From positions 1-8,297 of the forward strand of contig JALVEV010000226.1 of NCBI GenBank assembly GCA_027030605.1: a stretch of 8,297 nt of DNA, written 5' to 3'. The notes beneath the pieces were generated by a model. It was not told the origin of the DNA. It saw nothing but the letters and a program-made list of their open reading frames with translations, and made no database searches. Shown piece by piece: positions 1-6,786 of this stretch (position 1 is the first letter of the stretch; the number at the start of each line of letters is the position of its first letter). This DNA is from Campylobacteraceae bacterium (GTDB taxonomy: Bacteria; Campylobacterota; Campylobacteria; Campylobacterales; Sulfurovaceae). Made by a program: the position numbers and the translations under genes.

Positions 1-132
1 AAGGCAAGTCTAAACAACGAATATAAAGAGAACAACCGAACTAAACGTCATAAAATTATGCCCATGTACTACCTTACCGATGAAGAGGTTAAGGCTATCT
101 ATACCTATCTTCAAGAGAGTAATAAAAAATAG
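1..132 (+). CDS. Cytochrome c-like protein, C-terminal end (5'-truncated)
   Basis: Frame 1 is open from the left edge to a TAG at 130-132 and encodes 44 residues, the C-terminal end of a larger protein. The segment reads ...RHKIMPMYYLTDEEVKAIYT..., the typical end of a class I cytochrome c: a Met-Pro pair whose Met is the usual distal haem ligand (residue 20 or 22 of the visible part), then an L-T-D-E-E-V start of the last helix and a Y-L pair near the end. The CXXCH haem-binding motif would lie upstream, outside the window, so haem attachment cannot be verified. Family knowledge suggests a periplasmic electron carrier or a haem domain of a respiratory enzyme. The gene converges on the minus-strand repeat protein gene, with 25 nt between the two stop codons. 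Which cytochrome c subtype it is cannot be told from this fragment. Confidence 0.65.
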   Translation, partial: KASLNNEYKENNRTKRHKIMPMYYLTDEEVKAIYTYLQESNKK

Positions 133-149
133 CACTTGTCAGTGCTATT
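128..149 (-). terminator. Intrinsic terminator between convergent genes
   Basis: A perfect 9-bp inverted repeat (AATAGCACT at 128-136 and AGTGCTATT at 141-149) encloses a 4-nt loop. Read on the minus strand the hairpin is followed directly by TTTTATTACT, a U-rich tail, and it lies 8 nt past the TAA of the triple-domain gene, so it is a good rho-independent terminator for that gene. On the plus strand the following bases (AATAACTATT) are a poor U-tract, so it would be weaker for the cytochrome gene. The left arm overlaps the cytochrome TAG stop codon (130-132). Confidence 0.8.
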
Positions 150-157
150 AATAACTA

Positions 158-1663
158 TTAGAATGGAAATAGTGAACCTAAAAAGATGTCATCTACTCTA
201 CCTGAACCTCTAATAGAAAATTTATTTACAGAAATAATTGAATTATTAAATTCAAAAGCATTCAAGTCTGCTTCTAAGTCTCTTGTAAAGGTATGCCATG
301 TTCCATCTATACTATCTTCACCTAAACCATAATAAATTTTTCCTCCACGTATTTTACCTCTCTTATCTGTGCTTTCATTATCATAAACTAAATATCGATA
401 TCCTTGTTCTGTAAGAATTAAAACATATATTTTAAAGTCTTCATCATATTTCATAGACCATTGAAGTTTTTTCTCTACCTTGTTACCTAGATTGTAACAA
501 AACAATGTTGCCATTCCATTACCTATTAATTGGGTAACTATGCTTCCTCTTTCTAGATCAAATATATTCTCAATAGTTGAACCATTTGTATCTCCACCAC
601 ATATTGTCCAATTTAAAATATTATCATCTAAACTTAGAATATTGTACATATACCCAGAACCTCTAATAGTAAATCCATTAACAGAACTAAAAGAATTGTT
701 TGGTTCATAAGCCTTCAAATCTGCTTCTAAATCTCTTGTAAAAGTATGCCATGTTCCATCTATACTATCTTCACCTAAACCATAATAAATTTTTCCTCCA
801 CGTATTTTACCTTGAGTATCTACACTTTGATTATTATATATTAAATATCGATTTCCATTTTCTGTCCTAATAGGAATTAATATTCTAAATGGTTCATTAT
901 ATTTCATGGTCCATTGAAGTATTTTCTCTCTTCTATTGCCTAAATTATAGCAAAACAATGTTGCTACTCCATTACCTGTTAATTGGGTAACTATATCTCC
1001 TATTTCTAGATCAAATATATTCTCAATAGTTGAACCATTTGTATCTCCACCACATATTCTCCAATTTGAAACATTACCATCTAAACTCATAATATCATCA
1101 ATATAGCCCGAACCCTTAATAAAAAATCCATTAACAGCAACAAAAGGGTCACTAGGCATAAAAGCGTTCCAATCTGCCTCTAAATCCCTTTTAAAGGTAT
1201 GCCATGCTCCACCTGTACTATCTGTACCTAGACCATAACGGACTTTTCCCCCACGAATTTTACCTTTTTTAGATTCGCTTTGATTAGTATAGACTAAAAA
1301 TCTATTTCCATGTTCTGTTGTAATTGGAATATATATTCTAAATGGTTCTTCATATTTCATTGACCATTTAAGTATTTTTTCTGTTTTGTTATGCCAAGCA
1401 CCAACATAAGAGGCTCTTCCTACTCTATTACCTAAACGGTAACCTGTCTCTTTCCCATTCCCTGTTAATTTAATAACTCGGCTTCCTCGTTGCATATCTT
1501 CTACATTTTCAATGCTTGAGTTGGTCGTGTTCCCATAGCTTATCCAACCTGTTGTTGCATTGTCTTCGGCATCTTCATAGATTGTTGCAAATGTTGGTAT
1601 TGTCAATGCTACTATACCTATTAGCAACAAAATAGCTTTTAGCTTTTTGTTAAATGTTTCCAT
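158..1663 (-). CDS. Secreted protein with three tandem ~150-residue domains, function unknown
   Basis: A 501-residue protein starting at the ATG 1661-1663, chosen because AAGGA sits 6 nt upstream (1670-1674). Residues 1-26 are a signal peptide: basic start (K6, K7, K9), hydrophobic core 10-24 and a probable cleavage after T-F-A (26). No other membrane segment is visible, so export to the periplasm or outside is expected. The rest is three tandem copies of one domain: R1 about 40-200, R2 201-351, R3 352-501. Each contains, in order, S-I-E-N or T-I-E-N, a T-G-N-G-like turn, L-G-N, (Q/K)-W-(S/T)-M-K-Y, G-K-I-R-G-G-K, Y-G-L-G-x-D-S, W-H-T-F, R-D-L-E-A-D, V-N-x-F and G-S-G-x-x-x-x-I. Alternating hydrophobic strands and few helices suggest a beta-sandwich, perhaps carbohydrate-binding-like, but this is inference. 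I have seen similar domains in hypothetical proteins of Campylobacterota and know no assigned function. No catalytic motif, anchor or sorting signal is visible; the chain ends in F-P-F directly after the third domain. Confidence 0.85.
   Translation of the reverse strand: METFNKKLKAILLLIGIVALTIPTFATIYEDAEDNATTGWISYGNTTNSSIENVEDMQRGSRVIKLTGNGKETGYRLGNRVGRASYVGAWHNKTEKILKWSMKYEEPFRIYIPITTEHGNRFLVYTNQSESKKGKIRGGKVRYGLGTDSTGGAWHTFKRDLEADWNAFMPSDPFVAVNGFFIKGSGYIDDIMSLDGNVSNWRICGGDTNGSTIENIFDLEIGDIVTQLTGNGVATLFCYNLGNRREKILQWTMKYNEPFRILIPIRTENGNRYLIYNNQSVDTQGKIRGGKIYYGLGEDSIDGTWHTFTRDLEADLKAYEPNNSFSSVNGFTIRGSGYMYNILSLDDNILNWTICGGDTNGSTIENIFDLERGSIVTQLIGNGMATLFCYNLGNKVEKKLQWSMKYDEDFKIYVLILTEQGYRYLVYDNESTDKRGKIRGGKIYYGLGEDSIDGTWHTFTRDLEADLNAFEFNNSIISVNKFSIRGSGRVDDIFLGSLFPF
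161..610 (-). repeat. Domain repeat unit R3 (450 bp, last copy)
   Basis: This unit covers residues 352-501 and ends the protein. It aligns to R2 without gaps at a constant offset of 453 bp. Cysteines are at 355 and 389, equivalent to 204 and 238 of R2. The G-S-G (486-488) is followed by R-V-D-D-I as in R1. The constant offset and the two identical DNA blocks show that R2 and R3 come from a duplication or have been homogenised by recombination more recently than R1. Confidence 0.9.
611..1063 (-). repeat. Domain repeat unit R2 (453 bp)
   Basis: This unit covers residues 201-351 (151 residues, 453 bp). It shares with R3 the block W-x-I-C-G-G-D-T-N-G-S-T-I-E-N-I-F-D-L-E at its start and the block G-K-I-R-G-G-K-I-Y-Y-G-L-G-E-D-S in the middle. 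It has cysteines at 204 and 238. The acidic pair after G-S-G in R1 and R3 (D-D-I) is replaced by Y-N-I here (residues 340-342). At DNA level, 1003-1058 and 744-812 are identical to 550-605 and 291-359 of R3. Confidence 0.9.
1064..1546 (-). repeat. Domain repeat unit R1 (most divergent copy)
   Basis: This unit covers residues 40-200 (161 residues) of the secreted protein, from the W of T-G-W to the residue before the W that opens R2. It carries the shared core (G-K-I-R-G-G-K at 134-140, W-H-T-F at 154-157, R-D-L-E-A-D at 159-164, G-S-G at 184-186 followed by Y-I-D-D-I). Compared with R2 and R3 it has about 13 extra residues between L-G-N (77-79) and E-K (95-96), is about 3 residues shorter earlier on, and lacks both cysteines found in the other copies. 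It is preceded by an acidic E-D-A-E-D segment (30-34). Confidence 0.85.
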
Positions 1664-1844
1664 TCGCTTTCCTTTTTCTTTATTCAACCATACCCCCTAA
1701 TAGGTTGTATCGAATGATGCTACTCTATAAATTAATCATGACTTAAATTTATTAAAACAATAAAGAATATTTTAATTTATTCTCTGTTATTCATTTTTTT
1801 AAAACATAAAACAATAATAATTAATAGGAAATTTAGGTTCTTCT
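1664..1844 (-). promoter_or_regulatory. AT-rich intergenic leader of the triple-domain gene
   Basis: This stretch lies between the tamB stop and the ATG of the triple-domain gene and is nearly all A and T above 1710. On the minus strand TATAGA (1724-1729) is a possible -10 element, about 60 nt before the ATG, but there is no convincing -35, which is common in Campylobacterota. Closer to the gene, CAACC and GGTTG (1703-1707 and 1685-1689 on the plus strand) form a 5-bp inverted repeat around a loop holding a run of five G (1693-1697), notable in so AT-rich a leader. The real ribosome site appears to be AAGGA at 1670-1674. No strong terminator for tamB is visible here, so read-through from tamB is possible. 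The promoter call is weak. Confidence 0.3.
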
Positions 1845-4800
1845 TTAATGGTCACTCTTATAAAGAAACTCTATACTTGATGTATTTGGTGGCATTATAA
1901 TAATGTCGGTCTCAAGATGTTTACTATGTTCTACTCGAACTTTTACCCCATCTAACCCCTCTCGGTTAAGATAAATTAGAGATATATTTTTAGAGATTTT
2001 ACTTCCAACCTCTAGTGAGAGTTGGTCATTTTCATCTGTGCCTACAACAAAATGGTCAATGTTGATTCCTAAACTCTTCATAAGCTCTTTCGCAATGGTT
2101 CCACCAAGAAGTGTATAGGCTTCTGCACCCTTTCCCTTTCCACCTATTCCTGTCTCATCAAAAAGAATAAGAGAGAGAATCTCCTGTTGCGTTAAATAGG
2201 GGTCTGAGTTAAAGTTAACAATAGGTTCATCTGCTGTTCCAGAGATAAAGATATGAATAGTATATTGCTCTTTGACATAATTTGCTTTTATATCAAGTAG
2301 TGGTTTTCTTGCATCTCCAGCAAAGTAGAGATAACTCTCATCTAAAGTAAAGTGTTTATCTTCTAAATCATAATATCCATCTTTAATGGTGGACATCCCT
2401 GTAACAAGCATATGCTGTTTATAGTTTTTAACAATACTAATATCGTTTACAAAACTAACCTCTACCCCCTCCCCTCTATAGAGTAGTGGCTTAGAGCTAT
2501 TTATTTTAAGATAGAGTTTTAGATTTTGAAAAGGGGCTTCTCTATTTTTTAGCATCTCTTGAACAATCACAATGTCAGAATCTTCAATAATCCCTGCCGT
2601 TGGTAACTCATAGTTAATACTATTTCCTAAAATATCAACATTCCCAGAGACATCAAACTTATTATTTAAAATTTTTGCTTTAAGATTTACATTGAATAGA
2701 AGGTCAAGGTTTTTATTGATAAAATGGTACGGATTTACCTCTATATTCAACTCTCCTCTTGCCTTTTCTAGAGCATAATCTCCCTTGATTAAAATAGTAT
2801 CATTTATCCAAAGTTTTTTAATTTTTAGATTTCCATTATTAAAGGATAAGTAAGAGGGTCTCTTAGAGAAAAACCGATAAAGATACTCATTTTTATCAAT
2901 ATGAAAATGATAATTTTTTAAAACAATATTTAAAGCACTATCTATAGTGAAATTCGTCTCTATATCATAAATATTAAAAACAGAGAGATTCACACCTTTG
3001 TCTGAAAGGTATTTAATATTTTTACTCTTAAGATGGCATAAAAACTCTTTTTTACTATTTTGTGTTACGTCAATATCTACTCCACCCTGAATTGTAGGAA
3101 CTTCAAATGAGTAGTATTGTGCTATAGATTTAAAACTCTTTTGCAGGTTACGAATATGTGTCTCTATGTGTATATTACCTGTTGGAGAGCTAGAGAGATA
3201 AATAGGCAGTTCATCTAAAAAAACTTCTGCTTTTAAGAGTTGAGACCTTTTAATGTCATACTCTACTTCTGCATTGAAATTCTCTCTATTGTCTACCTTT
3301 ACCTCTAAATGATTGTTAACTAGTATAGCTTTTCCGAATAGATTACTTAACCGTGAAAATTTAATGTTTCTATCTACATCTCTAAACTTAGAATCACTAG
3401 GTAGATGTAGTTTAAAATCAACTATATAAGGAGTTTTCAATCCTGTTTTAGCACTTATATCTAATAATGAAGAACCAATATCTACACTAATCTTTGATTT
3501 TTCTATCTTCTTAAATGGGAAAAAAGCCGTAGCATTAAGGTCTAAGAGTTGATTTTTATAGCTTTTGTCAATAGAGGGAAAGAGTTTACCAAGACGAATA
3601 TTTCGCTTTTTACTAGCTAAGTTAACCTTAAGAGACTGATACCCTTTTAACTCTAAATCTCCTCTAAGTAGTTCTGAGTTTACCCCGACTTTAAGCCCCT
3701 TTAAATCGCCTTTAAACTTCCCCTCTATCTTTGGTAGAAGATAACTCTTTACAATATCAGGAACTTTTAGTAACCCCTCTAATTGAACATCTCCCTCATA
3801 TGTTGTCTCTCTTTTTTTAAAATTAACTATGGTATTTACATTGAGGTTCATCTTTTTAGCATAACTATTTGAACCCTCAATATTACTTTTAACCTCTAAA
3901 TTTTTTCCATAAATATAAGCAATTTCATGATGTGCTTTTTTAATATCTATATTAAAATTATCCCTCTTAAGAAGTTTTTTTAGACGATGGTCAACCTTTA
4001 GCCATACACCATGATGATTTAACTTTAAATGAGTAGGAAGTTTTTCTAATCCTTTAAAATTCAATGGAAGTTTATATTTTTTAAAAAGTCTCTTTTTAAG
4101 TCTAATATCTCCCTTAGCATAGATGGTTGACTTTTTTACAGACCCCTTGTAATCTATATTTAAAAAGTTTGTCTCTCCTCTTACGCTTAGTTTCTTAATA
4201 CTATATTCATAATTTCTATAAGGGTCTATGACTCCATTTTTAAACCTCAAAAAAAGGCTATAGAGTTTAAAATCTCCATACCTTACAGACTTTAAAGTTG
4301 CTAAACCACTCCTAATTCTAATCTCTTTAAACGGAATAAAAACTCTGTTAGAATCCCTCTTAACAACTGTTTTTCTACTACTTTTACTCTTTTTAGTTAC
4401 TCTTTTTATAAACTTAGGAATCGCAACCGTTGAAATCTCTTTTATTGAGAGATTATCTAAAAGTAGTCGATTCTCTTTAATTTTACCCTTTAACTTGACA
4501 TTAGCAAGGTCAGACTTAAATGCAAGAGTTATCCCTTCACTATCTATGGTTAAATCTTTCGAGATATCTACCTCATCTATCTCTGAGACAAAATCGGAAA
4601 ATTTTACTCCTTCATACACATACGGATTAATATCTACATGTATATTTCTCAAAGAGAACATATAATCTAAGGAGAATTTATTGCTACGACTTTTATCTGA
4701 ACCTAACTCTCCTGCCATTTTAACAATAGAATCAAGCTCTAACCCCTCTACCTCTACTTTTGTAAATGAGACTTTATGATTTAAAAGCGTAATGGGATTC

Positions 4801-5033
4801 CAGTGAAGTGTTGCTTTATGAAAAAGGGAGTGGTTATTATAGGCAAGTTCTCGTATACTTAACCCCTCAAAAAGATTTCCATCAATTGATTTATAAGTAA
4901 AGTCAGTAGAAGAGAGAGCTTGTCTAGCAAGAAAAGTAACCGTTCTAGAGTCTGTTACGATAAAAAGTAGAAGTGTTACTAAAAGCAGAAGTATCTCTAA
5001 AAGTACTATAAGCCAATAAAATATCCGTATCAA
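1845..5033 (-). CDS. tamB: TamB-family translocation and assembly module protein
   Basis: A 1062-residue protein, somewhat shorter than E. coli TamB (about 1260). Residues 5-27 are an uncleaved N-terminal membrane anchor; the rest is a long periplasmic chain of short beta-strands, expected in this family to form a hydrophobic-groove beta structure bridging inner and outer membranes. The C-terminal third shows the TamB (DUF490) signature: R-G-E-G-V-E-V near 853-859, G-Y-Y-D-L near 886-890, the F-T-L-D-E-S-Y-L-Y-F-A-G segment near 895-906, S-G-T-A-D-E-P-I near 931-938, and S-D-P-Y-L-T-Q-Q-E-I-L-S-L-I-L-F near 943-958, followed by a G-rich stretch (961-969) and terminal strands that in the family contact the TamA barrel. 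Family role: with TamA, envelope protein assembly and phospholipid transport to the outer membrane. It follows tamA with a 4-nt overlap. The start is TTG at 5031-5033; no in-frame ATG follows before about residue 106, which would lose the anchor. A strongly basic linker lies at 207-230. Confidence 0.9.
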   Translation of the reverse strand: MIRIFYWLIVLLEILLLLVTLLLFIVTDSRTVTFLARQALSSTDFTYKSIDGNLFEGLSIRELAYNNHSLFHKATLHWNPITLLNHKVSFTKVEVEGLELDSIVKMAGELGSDKSRSNKFSLDYMFSLRNIHVDINPYVYEGVKFSDFVSEIDEVDISKDLTIDSEGITLAFKSDLANVKLKGKIKENRLLLDNLSIKEISTVAIPKFIKRVTKKSKSSRKTVVKRDSNRVFIPFKEIRIRSGLATLKSVRYGDFKLYSLFLRFKNGVIDPYRNYEYSIKKLSVRGETNFLNIDYKGSVKKSTIYAKGDIRLKKRLFKKYKLPLNFKGLEKLPTHLKLNHHGVWLKVDHRLKKLLKRDNFNIDIKKAHHEIAYIYGKNLEVKSNIEGSNSYAKKMNLNVNTIVNFKKRETTYEGDVQLEGLLKVPDIVKSYLLPKIEGKFKGDLKGLKVGVNSELLRGDLELKGYQSLKVNLASKKRNIRLGKLFPSIDKSYKNQLLDLNATAFFPFKKIEKSKISVDIGSSLLDISAKTGLKTPYIVDFKLHLPSDSKFRDVDRNIKFSRLSNLFGKAILVNNHLEVKVDNRENFNAEVEYDIKRSQLLKAEVFLDELPIYLSSSPTGNIHIETHIRNLQKSFKSIAQYYSFEVPTIQGGVDIDVTQNSKKEFLCHLKSKNIKYLSDKGVNLSVFNIYDIETNFTIDSALNIVLKNYHFHIDKNEYLYRFFSKRPSYLSFNNGNLKIKKLWINDTILIKGDYALEKARGELNIEVNPYHFINKNLDLLFNVNLKAKILNNKFDVSGNVDILGNSINYELPTAGIIEDSDIVIVQEMLKNREAPFQNLKLYLKINSSKPLLYRGEGVEVSFVNDISIVKNYKQHMLVTGMSTIKDGYYDLEDKHFTLDESYLYFAGDARKPLLDIKANYVKEQYTIHIFISGTADEPIVNFNSDPYLTQQEILSLILFDETGIGGKGKGAEAYTLLGGTIAKELMKSLGINIDHFVVGTDENDQLSLEVGSKISKNISLIYLNREGLDGVKVRVEHSKHLETDIIIMPPNTSSIEFLYKSDH

Positions 5034-5045
5034 AATGATTGACCT
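5030..5045 (-). promoter_or_regulatory. tamA/tamB stop-start overlap and ribosome site
   Basis: The TGA stop of tamA (5030-5032) lies inside the sequence TTGA, whose TTG (5031-5033) starts tamB. A short AGGT (5042-5045) lies 8 nt upstream of the TTG within the tamA coding region. The overlap with a weak TTG start suggests translational coupling, with ribosomes ending tamA re-starting on tamB, which would keep the two partner proteins in proportion. Confidence 0.65.
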
Positions 5046-6763
5046 ACTTGAAAGTGTATAGCTCGTTGACTTTTATCATGTAAGTTCATCCCCAAATCAA
5101 TCTTAAAGGGTCCAAGAGGGGTCTCATACCTAAACCCAAACCCAACAGAGGTAATAACCCTATTGGAGAACTCCCAAATACCTTGATTGTCAGAAATCAT
5201 TGTATTATCGGTAAAAAGTGCACCTCTAAAACTTTTATAGAGAGGGAAATTCGCTTCTAAACTTAGATTAGCAAAGGTAAAACCACCAAACTCACTATAT
5301 TCAGTTTGAGACTCTGTAATTCCTAATCTATCATACCCATAACCTCTATTGGTAAAAGCTCCCCCTGCAAAAAACTTTTTCGACTCAGGTATCCTATTTT
5401 TATAGAGAGAAATAGCACCAATTCGACCAACAGCTGAAAGGGTAGTATCCCAACGAGGAGTATAGATTAGACGTGCCTCATCTTTATACTTTAAATAGGA
5501 GGTGCTATCGGAGCTATATTGAATTCCATACTCCATATCATGAGCAAAGTAGAAACCATTTTTAGGATTTATTTTAGAGTCTCTTTTGTCATAAATTAGT
5601 CTCATAAAAGGATAGACAAGAAAAAAGTGGTCATTAAGAACTTTATTTGCATTAAAAATCTCTCTCTGTTCAATTCCCAACCCTACACTGTTATACCACT
5701 GGGAACCTGCATGGATAAGATAGAGCTTTTCAAAAAGAACACGTTCATCAAAGTTGTGAATATCTCTCTCTTCTGAGTAACCAACTGAATTTAAAAAGTC
5801 TAAATGATAGCTCTTGAAAGTATAAACAAAAGGTACAAAAAATCTATTTTCAACTCTCTTTTGGTCTTTAGAAAGAAGTGTATCAAAAACCAATTTTTTA
5901 CCATTTCCATGATAGTTACGATACTCCCAATAGAATCTACCCTGAAACTTTAAATCGGTTGCATACCCTAATCCCATTCGAGTATGAATCTTCTTAGAAA
6001 CCTCTCTGTAAGTAATATCAACTGGCTTTTTATTGTAAAGTTTTTTACTGTAGTCTAAATTTAATTGGTCAAAAGCCTCTAACCGATAGAGTGATTCATA
6101 ACTCTCTTTTATCTTCTCAATATTAAAAACATCACCCTCTTCAAAACGTAAACGAGAGAGAATAATATCGTTATCCATAGTTTTAGATTTGGTTTTAATA
6201 GTCACCTTTCCAAAATGACACAGTTTTTTCTTCTTTAAATTTATTTTTATATAGGCTTCATATCTTTCTATATCTAAATAGGCTCTAGTTAAAAGCTCTG
6301 GACTACAGTAACCCTCTGTAAGGAGTCGCTTATGAATATTTTTTTTAGTCTCTGTAAAATCTTTAGCCCGAAAACGTTCTCCTATACTTAAAGTGATATC
6401 TTCACTTAAATCTAAATCACTATTGAGAATAATATCCTCAATAATAATAGGACGATTCTCTTCTATTGTAACAATAATGCCTCGTTTCTCTTTACGACTA
6501 CTAATATTGGCATCATAAAAACCCTCATTTTTATAAAAAAGAGTAAAAGTCACATTAAGTTTATCATACATTTTAGCAGGAATCTTTGCAACTTTATCTT
6601 TCCAAAAGGCATAAAAAGGGGGCTTTTTTGCACCAATAACCTCCTCTAAATCAGAAGTAGAGACAATCTTATTTCCTTCAAAAAAGATAGGAACCAATGT
6701 TACTTTATTATTTTTAGCACTTAATGATAGACTTAACAATAACAATATTAAAATATATCTCAT
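5030..6763 (-). CDS. tamA: TamA, outer-membrane Omp85-family barrel
   Basis: A 577-residue protein, the same length as E. coli TamA. Residues 1-16 are a short signal peptide (M-R-Y, a leucine-rich core, S-L-S-A). Three POTRA domains follow at about 20-103, 105-180 and 183-256; the third shows the clear pattern F-G-K-V-T-I, F-E-E-G-D-V-F, Y-E-S-L-Y-R-L-E-A-F and V-D-I-T-Y-R-E-V. A C-terminal beta-barrel spans about 258-577, with the family's Y-D-K-R-D-S...N-P-K-N-G-F motif (391-404), the conserved loop-6 R-G-Y motif (473-475, in G-G-A-F-T-N-R-G-Y-G-Y) and a final aromatic F, the usual outer-membrane barrel end. BamA would normally have five POTRAs, and FhaC/TpsB proteins differ in N-terminal layout; the adjacent tamB favours TamA. 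The ATG is at 6761-6763, 23 nt after the proA stop, with only a weak A/G-rich ribosome site (AAAGAAAG). Two cysteines (153, 182) flank the end of POTRA 2. Confidence 0.92.
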   Translation of the reverse strand: MRYILILLLLSLSLSAKNNKVTLVPIFFEGNKIVSTSDLEEVIGAKKPPFYAFWKDKVAKIPAKMYDKLNVTFTLFYKNEGFYDANISSRKEKRGIIVTIEENRPIIIEDIILNSDLDLSEDITLSIGERFRAKDFTETKKNIHKRLLTEGYCSPELLTRAYLDIERYEAYIKINLKKKKLCHFGKVTIKTKSKTMDNDIILSRLRFEEGDVFNIEKIKESYESLYRLEAFDQLNLDYSKKLYNKKPVDITYREVSKKIHTRMGLGYATDLKFQGRFYWEYRNYHGNGKKLVFDTLLSKDQKRVENRFFVPFVYTFKSYHLDFLNSVGYSEERDIHNFDERVLFEKLYLIHAGSQWYNSVGLGIEQREIFNANKVLNDHFFLVYPFMRLIYDKRDSKINPKNGFYFAHDMEYGIQYSSDSTSYLKYKDEARLIYTPRWDTTLSAVGRIGAISLYKNRIPESKKFFAGGAFTNRGYGYDRLGITESQTEYSEFGGFTFANLSLEANFPLYKSFRGALFTDNTMISDNQGIWEFSNRVITSVGFGFRYETPLGPFKIDLGMNLHDKSQRAIHFQVGQSF

Positions 6764-6786
6764 TAAAGTTCTTTCTTTAAAATCAG

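Noticed and set aside
161..1546. Repeats as a CRISPR array or a non-coding satellite
   Set aside because: The period is 453 bp, a multiple of three, inside one continuous reading frame with a conserved protein pattern; there are no short repeat-spacer units.
1664..1687. TTG at 1685-1687 as the start of the triple-domain gene (8 residues longer)
   Set aside because: The downstream ATG has a well-placed AAGGA and gives a standard signal peptide length. The TTG remains a possible alternative because of the G-run 5 nt upstream, so it is kept as a finding only.
1741..1810. AT-only inverted repeats downstream of tamB as its terminator
   Set aside because: Pairing is imperfect, the arms lack G and C, and such chance pairing is expected in this composition. 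No stable stem followed by a U-tract could be shown.
5030..6763. BamA or a two-partner-secretion TpsB transporter instead of TamA
   Set aside because: Three POTRAs, a length of 577 residues and a directly overlapping tamB fit TamA. BamA is normally longer with five POTRAs, and no large TpsA-like exoprotein gene is adjacent; the triple-domain protein shows no TpsA-type secretion domain.
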